Shown in pieces: positions 31,065 through 41,414 of a DNA stretch of 64,000 nucleotides; the first letter of the stretch is position 1, and every line of letters begins with the position of its first letter. The position numbers were made by a program, and so were the translations under genes. The notes below the pieces were generated by a model. The model did not search any database. It was not told where the DNA came from and saw nothing but the letters and a program-made list of their open reading frames with translations. The stretch lies in assembly GCF_000143415.4 (NCBI RefSeq), contig NW_003314263.1, positions 2,358,041 to 2,422,040 on the forward strand, given 5' to 3'. The DNA comes from Selaginella moellendorffii (Eukaryota; Streptophyta; Lycopodiopsida; Selaginellales; Selaginellaceae).

Positions 31065-32862
31065 TGTGAGACACAAAATCCCTAGGCCCCAAAGTGGAGC
31101 CGGAAGGGCGCCACATGGTAGTGGCCGAAGCGAGAGCCAAATGAGCGTAACACGTTTGGACCAAAAGCTCCGACTTGAAAAGTCAAGAGCGGGAGTGGAA
31201 CTCCCAACGAAGTGCTCGAGGAACGAGCACGAAGCGAGCAAAAGGCGAGGCTCCAAAAAGGGACCCAAAAGGACCAACACATGACACGTGGGAGTGTCCG
31301 AGATGGACTCGAGTTGGAGTCCGAAGTGGAGTCCGAGATGGACTTGAGTTGGAGTCCGAAGTGGAGTCCGAGATGGACCCGAGTTGGAGTCCGAAGTGGA
31401 GTCCGAGGTGGACCCGAGATGGACCCGAGTTGGAGTCCGAAGTGGAGTCCGAGATGGACCCGAGATGGAGTCCGAGATGGAGTCCGAGATGGAGTCCGAG
31501 GTGGACCCGAGATGGACCCGAAATGGAGTCCAAGATGGAGTCCGAGGTGGACCCGAGATGGACCCGAAATGGAGTCCGAGATGGAGTCCGAGATGGACCC
31601 GAGATGGAGTCCGAGATGGAGTCCGAGATGGACCCGAGATGGACTCGAGATGGAGTCCGAGATGGAGTCCGAAGTCGAGACCGAGACCGGGACCGAGATC
31701 GGGACCGAGATCGAGACCGAGACCGAGATTGGGACCGAGACCGAGACCGAGGCCGAGGCCAAGATCGAGCCCGAGCCCGAGTCCGAGTCCGAATCCGAGT
31801 CCGAGTCCGAGTCCGAGTCCGAGTCCGAATCCGAGTCCGAGTCCGAGTCCGAGTCCGGAGCCTGAGAGGGTGAAAGCCCAAAGCGTTCATCTCCCAGACC
31901 CTGGGGGGTTTGGTGAGCTCCAAAAGTATAGTAGGGGGGAGGACTGCAGTGGAGCCAGTTTGGCCAGGAAAGGCCAGTTTGGCCCAGGAAGGCCAGACCC
32001 AGTGTTGGGTGATGAACTGACCACTGGGAAGTCCAAGACTAGAGTGAATACGGACCGACAAGCGGGGTAGCTTGGTGAAGTGTTCAAGAGCCGGCTCTAG
32101 TTCCCCCGGGAGATCGACTGGCCGATGCTCCCAGTCCAAGTGTGGGTGGCACTACCTACTTGGATACCAGGCGTGGCTCAACGGAACCTCGCTCTAAGCC
32201 CATGGCTAGAGCACCTAAAGGCGATAGGTGGGGAGAGTACCCAGGTGGCTCGCGTAAGGCCACGGTGTTCCGAAATGTTGTCCCAAAGGCCCAGACTGTG
32301 GAAAGGAAGAGGAGCAGTCCTCTGGGGTAGTGACCAAGGACACAGTCATGTGGTGAGGAAGTCCCAGAGGACCGTGGGACTTAGGGGTCGGGCCTGTGGG
32401 CCTCGATCCAGTGGCAGTGTTGGCAAACACGGCCAGGGGCAGAAAGGGACTTGGTAGGAACTGACAAAGGGACTTTGGGGAAGGCAATTCCCCAGGTCTG
32501 TGGGCATCCTAAGGATGCTAAGGAGTGGATCTAGGATGACCCCTCGTGGACACATGGCCCAGTCTTGGAGAGACGAGGTGGTGATGCAAGTGGTGTTGAA
32601 CCACTAGTGCAGCAAAGGTGAATGGGCATGGCCTTAGCGTAACGGGCCGAGATGTCAGTGGTACCTTTGGGTGTCGGTCTCAGGACCGGACACGTGGAGC
32701 ACTTGGACCAGGTGCAAGTGTGGAGTGGCATAGATGCCATTCTTGGGGCTAACAAGTCCCAAGTCCTGAATTGGACTGATGGAGGTGGTGAATAAGACTC
32801 CTCCAAGTGGTCGGAGGTGTGGTTAAGTGACTAAAGTAGAATGGAAAATTTAGTCGCTTACA
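31065..32862 (+). repeat. Right LTR of element C
   Basis: Copy of 25189-26968, 18 bp longer in its satellite block. It is followed by TTTTC and then by the remainder of element D reverse transcriptase. Confidence 0.93.
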
Positions 32863-32867
32863 TTTTC

Positions 32868-35387
32868 CAACACATGGCGAACGACGTCTTTCGGGAGTTT
32901 CTTGATCAGATGGTGATCGTCTACCTCGATGACATCCTCATCTACTCAAAAACTCAGGAGGAGCATGACGAACATGTACGCAAGGTGCTAGCGAAGCTGC
33001 GAGAACATGGCCTATACGCGAAGCTTGAGAAATGTTCCTTTGATCAGCAGTCTGTGGAGTTCCTTGGGTACATTATCACTCCTGAGGGTATCACGATGGA
33101 TCCTGCCAAAGTCAAGACTATTCTCGAATGGGAGCCTCCACAATCAATGTCGGACGTTCAGGTTTTCCTTGGCTTCGCCAACTTCTACCGCAAATTCATT
33201 GATCACTACTCTGACATTGTCCTTCCTCTCACACATCTCACTCGCAAGGATGTTCCCTTCTCTTGGTCTGCTGCTACCCAGCAGGCCTTCGACACACTCA
33301 AGGCAGCCTTCAGTTCTGCTCCTGTCTTGATCCATGCTGATTCCTCACAACCTTTCTTCATCGAGGCTAACGCCTCCGACTTTGCCATTGGTGCTGTGCT
33401 GTCTCAACTCGGAGCGGATCACGAACTTCATCCGGTTGCTTTCCATTCTCGGAAATTCCAACCTGCGGAGATCAATTACAAAATCCACGACAAGGAGCTC
33501 CTTGCCATCGTGGATTCCTTTGGAGAGTGGCGCCGTTTCTTGGAGGGGGCGAGCCATCAAACAACAGTCTGGACGGATCACAAAAATCTCGAGTACTTTG
33601 CCACTTCCCGAGTTTTAAGCCGTCGTCAAGCAAGGTGGGCACAATTCCTGAGTCGGTTTGACTTTGTTATCAAGTACAGACCTGGAAAGTTTCAAGGCCT
33701 TCCTGATGCTCTTTCAAGGCACTCCTATCTCAGTCTCAGGCCTGGTAATCCTGCTTTCGATCAACAGGATCAAGTTATCCTCGGTCCTGATCGGCTTCAA
33801 GTTATGGCAATTTCTCTGGCCCCTCAGGACTCCTCCTTGATGGATGCAATCAGAAACGATCTTCAATCCGATGATCTCGCTAGCGACATTTTCCCCCATC
33901 TTCAGGCTGGACACCTAGTGACTCCCGACTGCCGGCGATTTGATGAGTTCGAGTTCTTAGATGGCTTATTGTACCGTGGGGAGCAGCTTTACGTTCCTGA
34001 AGGTGATGCTCGAAGGTTGGTCCTGATGGCGTGCCACGATAGCCCGACTGCTGGTCACTTCAGCATTGCGAAAACCTATGAGCTAGTTGCACGGGACTTT
34101 TGGTGGCCTCACATGGACGACTACATCAAAGCTTTTGTTACCTCCTGTGACACTTGTGCCTGGAATAAGGTACCTCGCCACCTTCCTTCAGGTTTACTTC
34201 GTTCCCTTCCGGTCCCTTCAGGTCCTTGGGAATCCATCTCCATGGATTTCTTGAGTGATCTTCCGAGTTCTGGAGGCTTCAACAGCATTTTAGTCATGGT
34301 GGATCGCTTCACAAAGATGGCGCACTTCTTGCCATGTACCAAGGAGTTTTCGGGCGAGGACATGGCAAAACTGGTATTCAGGGAAATTTTCCGACTTCAT
34401 GGGATTCCTACAGATGTGGTTTCGGATCGGGGGCCTCAGTTCATCTCTCATTTCTGGCAACGGTTTTTGCAGTTGCTTGGAGTGAAGGCCAACCTCTCTT
34501 CGGCATATCATCCTCAAACTGATGGGCAGTCCGAGCGAACGATTCAGACGTTGGAACAATTCTTGAGGTGCTTCATCAACTATCATCAAGATAACTGGTT
34601 CGATATCCTTCCCCTTGCTGAGTTCTCCTATAACAACTCTGTTCACTCCTCTCTTCGAGTTTCCCCTTTCTTTGCGAACTCTGGCCGAAATCCCCGATTC
34701 AATCTCTCACTTCCTTCTCCATCTGAATCCTCTTGTTCAAATCCCCGCTCTGAGGCATTTATCTCCAACCTCCAAGAAATCCACAACTCCATCTCCTTCC
34801 ACCTCCATCGTGCTTAGGAATCTCATAAAACATTTGCCAATGTCCATCGTCAGGATTGTCCCCCTTACAATATCGGGGATAAAGTTTGGCTCCTCAGGCG
34901 AAATATCTCCACCACCAGGCCCTGTCCAAAACTCGATTTCAAACGCCTTGGTCCTTTCCCTATCACTGCCATCATTAATCCTATGACTTATCGCCTTGCA
35001 CTTCCCTCCTCATATCAAATTCACCCCGTTTTTCACTCCTCTCTCCTTAAGCCTTATATTCCCAGTCCTATTCCAAATCGGGTCATTCCTCTGCCTCCAC
35101 CAGTGCAGCTCGAGGATGGGTTTGAGTACGAGGTTCAGGACATCCTTGATTCCAAGATTTCGCGGTCTAAACTCTACTATCTCGTGGACTGGAAGGGTTA
35201 TGGACCTGAGGAACGCACTTGGGAACCTGCGGACAACCTGATTCATTCTCCTGACCTTGTTCAGGACTTCCACCGCCGCTATCCTTCTCATCCCAGTCCT
35301 CATTCTTTTTCTCCATCTCCCATCCCTTGCCGCTCATCTCATCCTCCTCTTCGTTCTCGTTCACATCCTCGTTCCACTCGTTCTTGA
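32868..35387 (+). pseudogene. Element D RT remainder, RNase H, integrase, chromodomain
   Basis: The frame from 32868 gives the RT catalytic VIVYLDDILIYS, RNase H (FIEANASDFAIGAVL; the usual first Asp of ETDAS is changed to EANAS) and integrase. The integrase has an HHCC site (HDSPTAGHF ... CDTC) and DDE residues in MDFLSDLP, SDRGPQF and TDGQSERT. A TAG at 34815-34817 (Gln CAG expected) breaks the frame. Beyond it the frame is open through the integrase C-terminus to a chromodomain (YEVQDILDSKISRSKLYYLV, WEPADNL) and a Ser/Pro-rich tail ending TGA at 35385. Unlike element A, no intron-like segment interrupts integrase. Confidence 0.88.
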
Positions 35388-35398
35388 GGAGGGGGTGC
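35386..35398 (+). promoter_or_regulatory. Polypurine tract of element D
   Basis: GAGGAGGGGGTGC directly precedes the right LTR and overlaps the stop codon of pol. Confidence 0.7.
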
Positions 35399-35785
35399 TG
35401 TCAGGAATCCCCCAATTCTTGCCACATTCCTAACTCTCGCCGGGTTTCTGACTTGCAGACCACATTCCTAACTCTCGAGACACTTCCCTATTCCTGACTC
35501 TCGAGACACTTCCCTATTCCTGACTCTTGAGACACTTCCCGATTCCTGAGTCTCGAGCCACATTCCTGATGATGATGTGGCGCCTCCTCGACCTCAGCTA
35601 TATTTAGGCCGTCCTCGATCCAAGAGTGGTGGAGCTTCATCAACCTATAGTATATATAGGTTAGCCTTGTTCCATTTCTCCACAATCTGAATCAACGCCA
35701 GTCTAAGGCCTCTTCTTTGTTTCCACTAGCTTTTCTCTTTGTCTTTTTGCATTTTCCAGTCTTGATCTTGTCAGGAGTCTTGATA
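35399..35785 (+). repeat. Right LTR of element D
   Basis: Copy of 22543-22903 with three 26-bp units instead of two. Its last bases are TA instead of CA, another C-to-T change. GAGCG follows. Confidence 0.93.
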
Positions 35786-35790
35786 GAGCG

Positions 35791-37145
35791 TGCCGCAATC
35801 CAAGATGAAGTGGCTTCTATGGCCACATACAGCTAGAAGCATGTAGAGTGAGGAGATTTGTTTGCTCCATTAATGAGTGTCTAGATGCTTGTTCTGTGCA
35901 AGCCAAACCAACTGAAGAAAAGAGTTGTAATGTTGTTAGATTTGCCACAAGTCTTATGCTATGATGGTTCAAGCTGTATCTTTTGTTTCCAACATCCAAA
36001 AAGTTTAATTTTTATTGCGTTGTATTGTGTGTATAGTGTGGAAATGATGAAAAACTTAGATTGGGTATTTGTGATAATGAAATGTAGTGACTATAAAAGT
36101 GAATAGAGTGATGATTTGTGAATGTAACTGGATGGAAATGAAGAAGAGGATATGTTTCTGAAAGTGATAGAGATAAAAATGTGGAAATAAAGGGAAAAGT
36201 TGGAAGATGAACGAGCTTTCGGACGAGTGGAGTTAAGGCCACCCTGAGGTTGGAATCTAAGCTTTAGCTTGTGTCTACAATAGGATATGGCCTAGAAGGA
36301 CATGAGAAACAAGTGAAAACAAAGAAAAAAAAAAATAAAAGATTGAAAACCCAAAAAGAGGAGAGAATTCACCACTAGTGAAGTAAGTAGTGAGTTGAAC
36401 TTTGCTTGAGTCTTATCATGAAAAAGTTTGCTTTTGGAGGGTGAAGGGAATCCTAAAGAAAGCCCTGGATTCCATAGAAAGTTGAATTGAAGTTAGGCAT
36501 GATGATCCAAAACTTATGGTGTTGAGAGAATCTAGGACCACAAAAGATGTTGATATAAGACTTGGAGCATGATTTCTGGCTGTGCTGGCTGCTCCTAGAT
36601 GGGGAATGTTATGTTGTTAAAGAGGAGAAAGTCACCCCAACTGTTTATAGAAGTTTGGTGGGTGAACAAAGTATCGATGCCTGGGAAAGCTACCACAAAA
36701 TCAAATGTGTTGTATGGCTATGGTTAGACTAGATCTATGTGATGAGAATGGTGTCTATGAAGGCTCTTGTGTTTTCTTTTTTAACAAGGCTTTCATGTTG
36801 GCTATCAAGTGCTTGAAGATGGATCAATTTCAATTTAGCTTCAAGTACCAAAATTAAACTTTTACAAACTTCAAAGCATGTCTATTATGAACATGCCAGC
36901 AAGAAGAAAAAGTTGAGCATTGCTACAAGAATGTTTAAACAATTGTCTAATAATGACAACCCACCTATGGAGAAAGGTGGGGCTACAGTCATGGTTGGCG
37001 AATAGATATTAAGATTGCCACTATGGTTGTGAACTAATAAAAGAATGGTTCTTTATCACTTAAGTTTTTCTTTTTACAAAACTGGTCAGTTTTAATTATA
37101 TTTTTTGATAAAAACATATGAGAAAAGCAAAGGAAAAAACTAAAA
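35791..37145. other. AT-rich intergenic DNA
   Basis: Host sequence on the right of element D. Short open frames only. No family is recognised. Confidence 0.5.
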
Positions 37146-38937
37146 GCAATTAAAAGAAAAGTACAAGTATTAAAATAATAGAAATCTAGATAAATCAAAA
37201 AGGAAAAAGGTTAGATTGAACAAAATAAGAAAAATCTTTAAAAAAAGGTATAAATTTTTAATTAGCATATATATAGTTATTGCAAATAATTTTAATAATG
37301 TCATAGATCTCAAAATTTTAGGGATGATGGTCTACCAAGATTTAGTACCTCCATATTTTGTTTCTTAATAAATAACACATTCTATTTCTTTCCCTTTAAG
37401 CCAATTGAAAAAGGGGCACCTCCATTTCCACACTGAATCTACTAATCCTTTTATTGTATAGACTAGTTGTTCCATATGAGACAACTAATCATCCATTTCT
37501 GCATTGAATCTACCACATTGGATCTACCAATCCTTCTATTATATAAATTAGTTATTCCATGTGAGGCAACTAATCATCCATTTTTGCACTGAATCTACCA
37601 ATCCTTTTATTGTATAGACTAGTTATTCCATGTGAGGAAGAATATACATATAGATGCCTAATACATACATAAGAGTAGGAATATATTTTATTCAAGGGTA
37701 TATTATATTTTTAAGTAGCCATTAATCAATGGAAATCAAACCTATGCCATTTTCTCTGATATCACATATAACACACTTTATCTCTCTCCCCTTAAACTAA
37801 CTAAAAAAGAGGCAATTACTTAATAAAAGAGCCCTTAGTGGCTATTTTATCCCCATTTATCCCCTAAGGTTTTAAAGATCCATGATAATAGTATATTCAA
37901 ATCTCATCTTATGATTACATGCACTACATTGACCTTCCTATGAAGTTTAAAATTTATTAAATTGAAGGTTTTTGTTTTAAGATGCTCTGAGATTATAACA
38001 TGACAAGAAAGGCTACTACAGAACTATTGATTTCGATCTAGGCAATTAAAAGAAAAGTACAAGTATTAAAATAATAGAAATCTAGATAAATCAAAAAGGA
38101 AAAAGGTTAGATTGAACAAAATAAGAAAAATCTTTAAAAAAAGGTATAAATTTTTAATTAGCATATATATAGTTATTGCAAATAATTTTAATAATGTCAT
38201 AGATCTCAAAATTTTAGGGATGATGGTCTACCAAGATTTAGTACCTCCATATTTTGTTTCTTAATAAATAACACATTCTATTTATTTCCCTTTAAGCCAA
38301 TTGAAAAAGGGGCACCTCCATTTCCACACTGAATCTACTAATCCTTTTATTGTATAGACTAGTTGTTCCATATGAGACAACTAATCATCCATTTCTGCAT
38401 TGAATCTACCACATTGGATCTACCAATCCTTCTATTATATAAATTAGTTATTCCATGTGAGGCAACTAATCATCCATTTTTGCACTGAATCTACCAATCC
38501 TTTTATTGTATAGACTAGTTATTCCATGTGAGGAAGAATATACATATAGATGCCTAATACATACATAAGAGTAGGAATATATTTTATTCAAGGGTATATT
38601 ATATTTTTAAGTAGCCATTAATCAATGGAAATCAAACCTATGCCATTTTCTCTGATATCACATATAACACACTTTATCTCTCTCCCCTTAAACTAACTAA
38701 AAAAGAGGCAATTACTTAATAAAAGAGCCCTTAGTGGCTATTTTATCCCCATTTATCCCCTAAGGTTTTAAAGATCCATGATAATAGTATATTCAAATCT
38801 CATCTTATGATTACATGCACTACATTGACCTTCCTATGAAGTTTAAAATTTATTAAATTGAAGGTTTTTGTTTTAAGATGCTCTGAGATTATAACATGAC
38901 AAGAAAGGCTACTACAGAACTATTGATTTCGATCTAG
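37146..38937. repeat. Recent 896-bp tandem duplication
   Basis: 37146-38041 and 38042-38937 are almost identical; I see one base difference (CTATTTC against CTATTTA). Each unit starts GCAATTAAAAGAAAAG and ends TTTCGATCTAG. Within a unit, three diverged sub-repeats of about 75 bp contain GAATCTACCAATCCTT and AGTTATTCCATGTGAGG. No gene is inside. Confidence 0.95.
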
Positions 38938-39050
38938 CCAAGCTAAAAATATGAATTTTTAGTCAAAATGTTCTCATAATTTCTTATTCAGAGTAATTAT
39001 ATTTCAGCTTGGCTAGATCAAGATTCTGCAATAACCTTTCTTGTCACATA
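38895..39050. repeat. Imperfect inverted repeat (hairpin)
   Basis: Left arm (about 38897-38945) holds GACAAGAAAGGCTACT ... GATCTAGCCAAGCT. Right arm (about 39005-39047) is its near reverse complement (AGCTTGGCTAGATCAAG ... CCTTTCTTGTC). The spacer is about 60 bp. AGCTTGGCTAGATC recurs at 39158-39171. It may be a MITE remnant. Confidence 0.7.
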
Positions 39051-39607
39051 AAATAAACAAATAAAATAAACATGGAGGTGGGTAAATGAGATAGTATCTC
39101 ATGTTGAACTGCGTAGCCAGCCTCTCTATGCCAATAGTCCTAAAAAATTACATTTTTAGCTTGGCTAGATCTAGATACTGATAATTCTGCAGCCTTGGAG
39201 TGTCTGAAGAAAAGAACCTTCAATCACTGGTTATTTATATAACTGGGGAAAATGCCTGTGATTGTAAAACTTATAGAAGTCAAACCACATCAGTTCCTTA
39301 TCATTATATTTAACCACACTAGTAAACCCTGCTAATTGATAGTGCCATAACTATAATACAAAATCGTTAGATATTGAAACTCTTTACTGTTTCAATATCC
39401 AACAGTAAGAGCTGCCAGAGTACTAAAGAAACATTGAGTTATCCGAGTCTTATTGAAAAAGGGATCAACATTGCTAAATATTCTAACTACCATCATGTTG
39501 TGACAAGATTAATAAAACGTGCCCGCAAGGTACTAAGGCCCAATTTCCACTATCAATAAAAACTTTTAGCAAATCAATTGCATCTTGGAAGGTCTGCATT
39601 CGAAGCT
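39051..39607. other. Intergenic DNA
   Basis: Nothing recognised apart from the extra AGCTTGGCTAGATC copy. It is presumably the 5' flank of the broken NPF gene. Confidence 0.4.
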
Positions 39608-41414
39608 ATGGTGAGTTTTTTGAGCGGCAGCTTGAAATATGTCTCATCAAGCAACGCAGGAAATGGAGAGCAATGCACAAACCCACCTGTATGCTCAAAA
39701 CGGAACTCTGGATTTTTTGGGCCAGCCTGCTCTGAAGAAGGAAACTGGAAACTGGACCGGAGCGATCCCTATGATCTGTCAAGTTTCTCCAACTGTTTGC
39801 AAAGCTTTCAGTGTCTTGACTTTGCTAGTGTGTTGCAGTCATCCAAGTAGTTGCGACGGTCATCTTCTTCGGCATAATCTCCAACCTGCTGACATGTTAT
39901 GCATCGAGATGTTTCTCAATCCGCAAGTGACGCTAACAATTTGCAGGGCACTTACTTTCTCTCCTCAGTTCTTGGGGCTTTTCTCTCCGACACATACTGG
40001 GGCCGCTACAGGACGCTGCTGTACTCTTTCGTGCTCTATGGCGTGGTGAGTACTTGAAATTCTATCTGCAAAAGTAGCTTTACCAACACCAATCCAAAAA
40101 CAAAAACTGAAAAACTTACCAGGGATTGACATGCAACACCATCTCCGCATCCCTCAAGAACTTGCGGCTTACAAGCTGCCCGGCTCAAAGCCCCACTTGC
40201 CAGCAAGCATCGCCCGGGCTGAATGCTTTCCTCTTCCTCTCGCTCTACGCACTTCGCAGGTGGAAGCTACCACCTCATTCGTGTCCTTCGGAGCCGACCA
40301 GTTTGACAACTTCATCGTCTGGGGCATTCACATCGGAGGCTTGGTTTCCGTCACCATGATCGTATACATTGAAGATCACGTCGGTTTCTCGTGGGGATTT
40401 GGCCTTCTCGGCCTTATCCTTGCGGTATCCATAGCTCTGTTCCTCATCCAGACCACCAGATACCGGTACCGTAGGCCCGAAGGAAGCCCCCTTACGAAAA
40501 TGGTGCAAGTCACGGTAGCAGCTTTCAGCAAGCGTAACGTCGTTGCACCATCCCTGAAGAACAGTCGATTGCCAAAGGGAAAAGACACATTCCACACACT
40601 AACCAGTTCCGGTGAGTGACTGTAGCTCTCGACTTTTCCCTGTTCTTAGCTTCGTTCGTGACAAGGCAGCACTGAAGCTCGATACCGACATGGAGATGGA
40701 GTCTTCCACGACGAAAACCAGCCCCTGGAAGCTTTCCACCGTGACCCGAGTCGAGGAAGTCAAGCTCGTCATACGAATGCTCCCAATCTGGTTGGCAACG
40801 CTCTGGTTTAGCATTGCTCCATCTCAGTCCGCCACCTTCCTCCGCCAAGGAATGGCTATGGACAACCGGCTTGGAAGCACCATCCCGCCAGCAACCTCAC
40901 CGTGGTCCTCTTCCTCCCACTCTACGACCGTATCATCGTCCCAACCATAAGAAAGTTCTCCGGGAACGAGCGTGGCATCACCTTGCTCCAGAGAAGCGGG
41001 CTGGGAATCTTCATCGCCGCCATCGGCCTGGGCATCGCAGCGCTGATGGAAATCAAGAGAAAAGCCTGGATGAATCCCACCACCACCGTCACGATCTTCT
41101 GGCTGGTGCCGCACTACGTGGTGCTGGGCATAGCGGAGGGCCTCACAAACTCAAGCCAGCTGGAATTCTTCCACGAGCAATCGCCCGACACCTTCCACAG
41201 CCTGGGCACGTCCCTGGCGCTCGCGAACCTGGGTGTGGGGAGCTTCTTGAGCATTCCCTGCGTCAATCGCGCGGCGCCGTCGTGGCTCCGGAACGGTGTG
41301 AATTCCGGGCATCTGGAGCGCTACTACTGGCTGATCTTGGGGCTGAGCCTCGTGAATCTGGCGATCTTTGTGCCGGTCGCGCGCTGGTACTCGTACAAGA
41401 GCCCTGATCCCTAA
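39608..41414 (+). pseudogene. Broken NPF (NRT1/PTR) transporter gene
   Basis: This is a paralogue of the gene at 48687-50702 with the same exon plan: ATG-only exon 39608-39610, then 39660-39777, 39839-40045, 40123-40611 and 40650-41414. Exon two has the same length (118 bp) as the intact copy. Exon three is 11 bp shorter and shifts frame after FGIISNLLT. Exon four is 59 bp shorter, with a frame change around FLSLYAL and loss of part of the segment before GIHIGGL. Exon five has small deletions near 40882-40893 that shift frame again. The C-terminal part (ERGITLLQRSGLGIF, SPDTFHSLGTSLALANLG) is well kept, so inactivation is recent. It would have been a 12-helix plasma-membrane carrier. Confidence 0.85.

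Larger units (their letters stand above)
25189..32862 (+). mobile_element. Non-autonomous LTR retrotransposon C, inserted in element D RT
   Basis: LTRs at 25189-26968 (1780 bp) and 31065-32862 (1798 bp) begin TGTGAGACACAAAATCC and end GTCGCTTACA. The target duplication is TTTTC (25184-25188 and 32863-32867). The 4.1-kb inside (26969-31064) has a primer site, a polypurine tract and a structured 3' region but no gag, protease, RT or integrase motif in any frame. The LTRs differ by about 13 bases and an 18-bp repeat-unit length change, so it moved recently. The shared signals with element A suggest that A-type proteins mobilise it. This layout fits a LARD. Confidence 0.93.
22543..35785 (+). mobile_element. 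LTR retrotransposon D (self-priming type chromovirus), host of element C
   Basis: LTRs at 22543-22903 (361 bp) and 35399-35785 (387 bp) begin TGTCAGGAATC. They differ by about 13 substitutions and one extra 26-bp tandem unit in the right copy. The target duplication is GAGCG (22538-22542 and 35786-35790). Inside are gag, protease, reverse transcriptase, RNase H, integrase and a C-terminal chromodomain. Without element C it is about 5.6 kb. There is no tRNA-type primer site. Instead, bases just after the left LTR are complementary to the predicted RNA 5' end. Lesions are a frameshift after the zinc knuckle, one TAG in integrase, and the insertion of C. The sequence recalls the Tf1/sushi and Tcn1 groups of chromoviruses. 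Confidence 0.93.

Noticed and set aside
37146-38937. CRISPR-like array
   Set aside because: The repeats are long, adjacent and of tandem-duplication type in a plant genome; there are no regular spacers.
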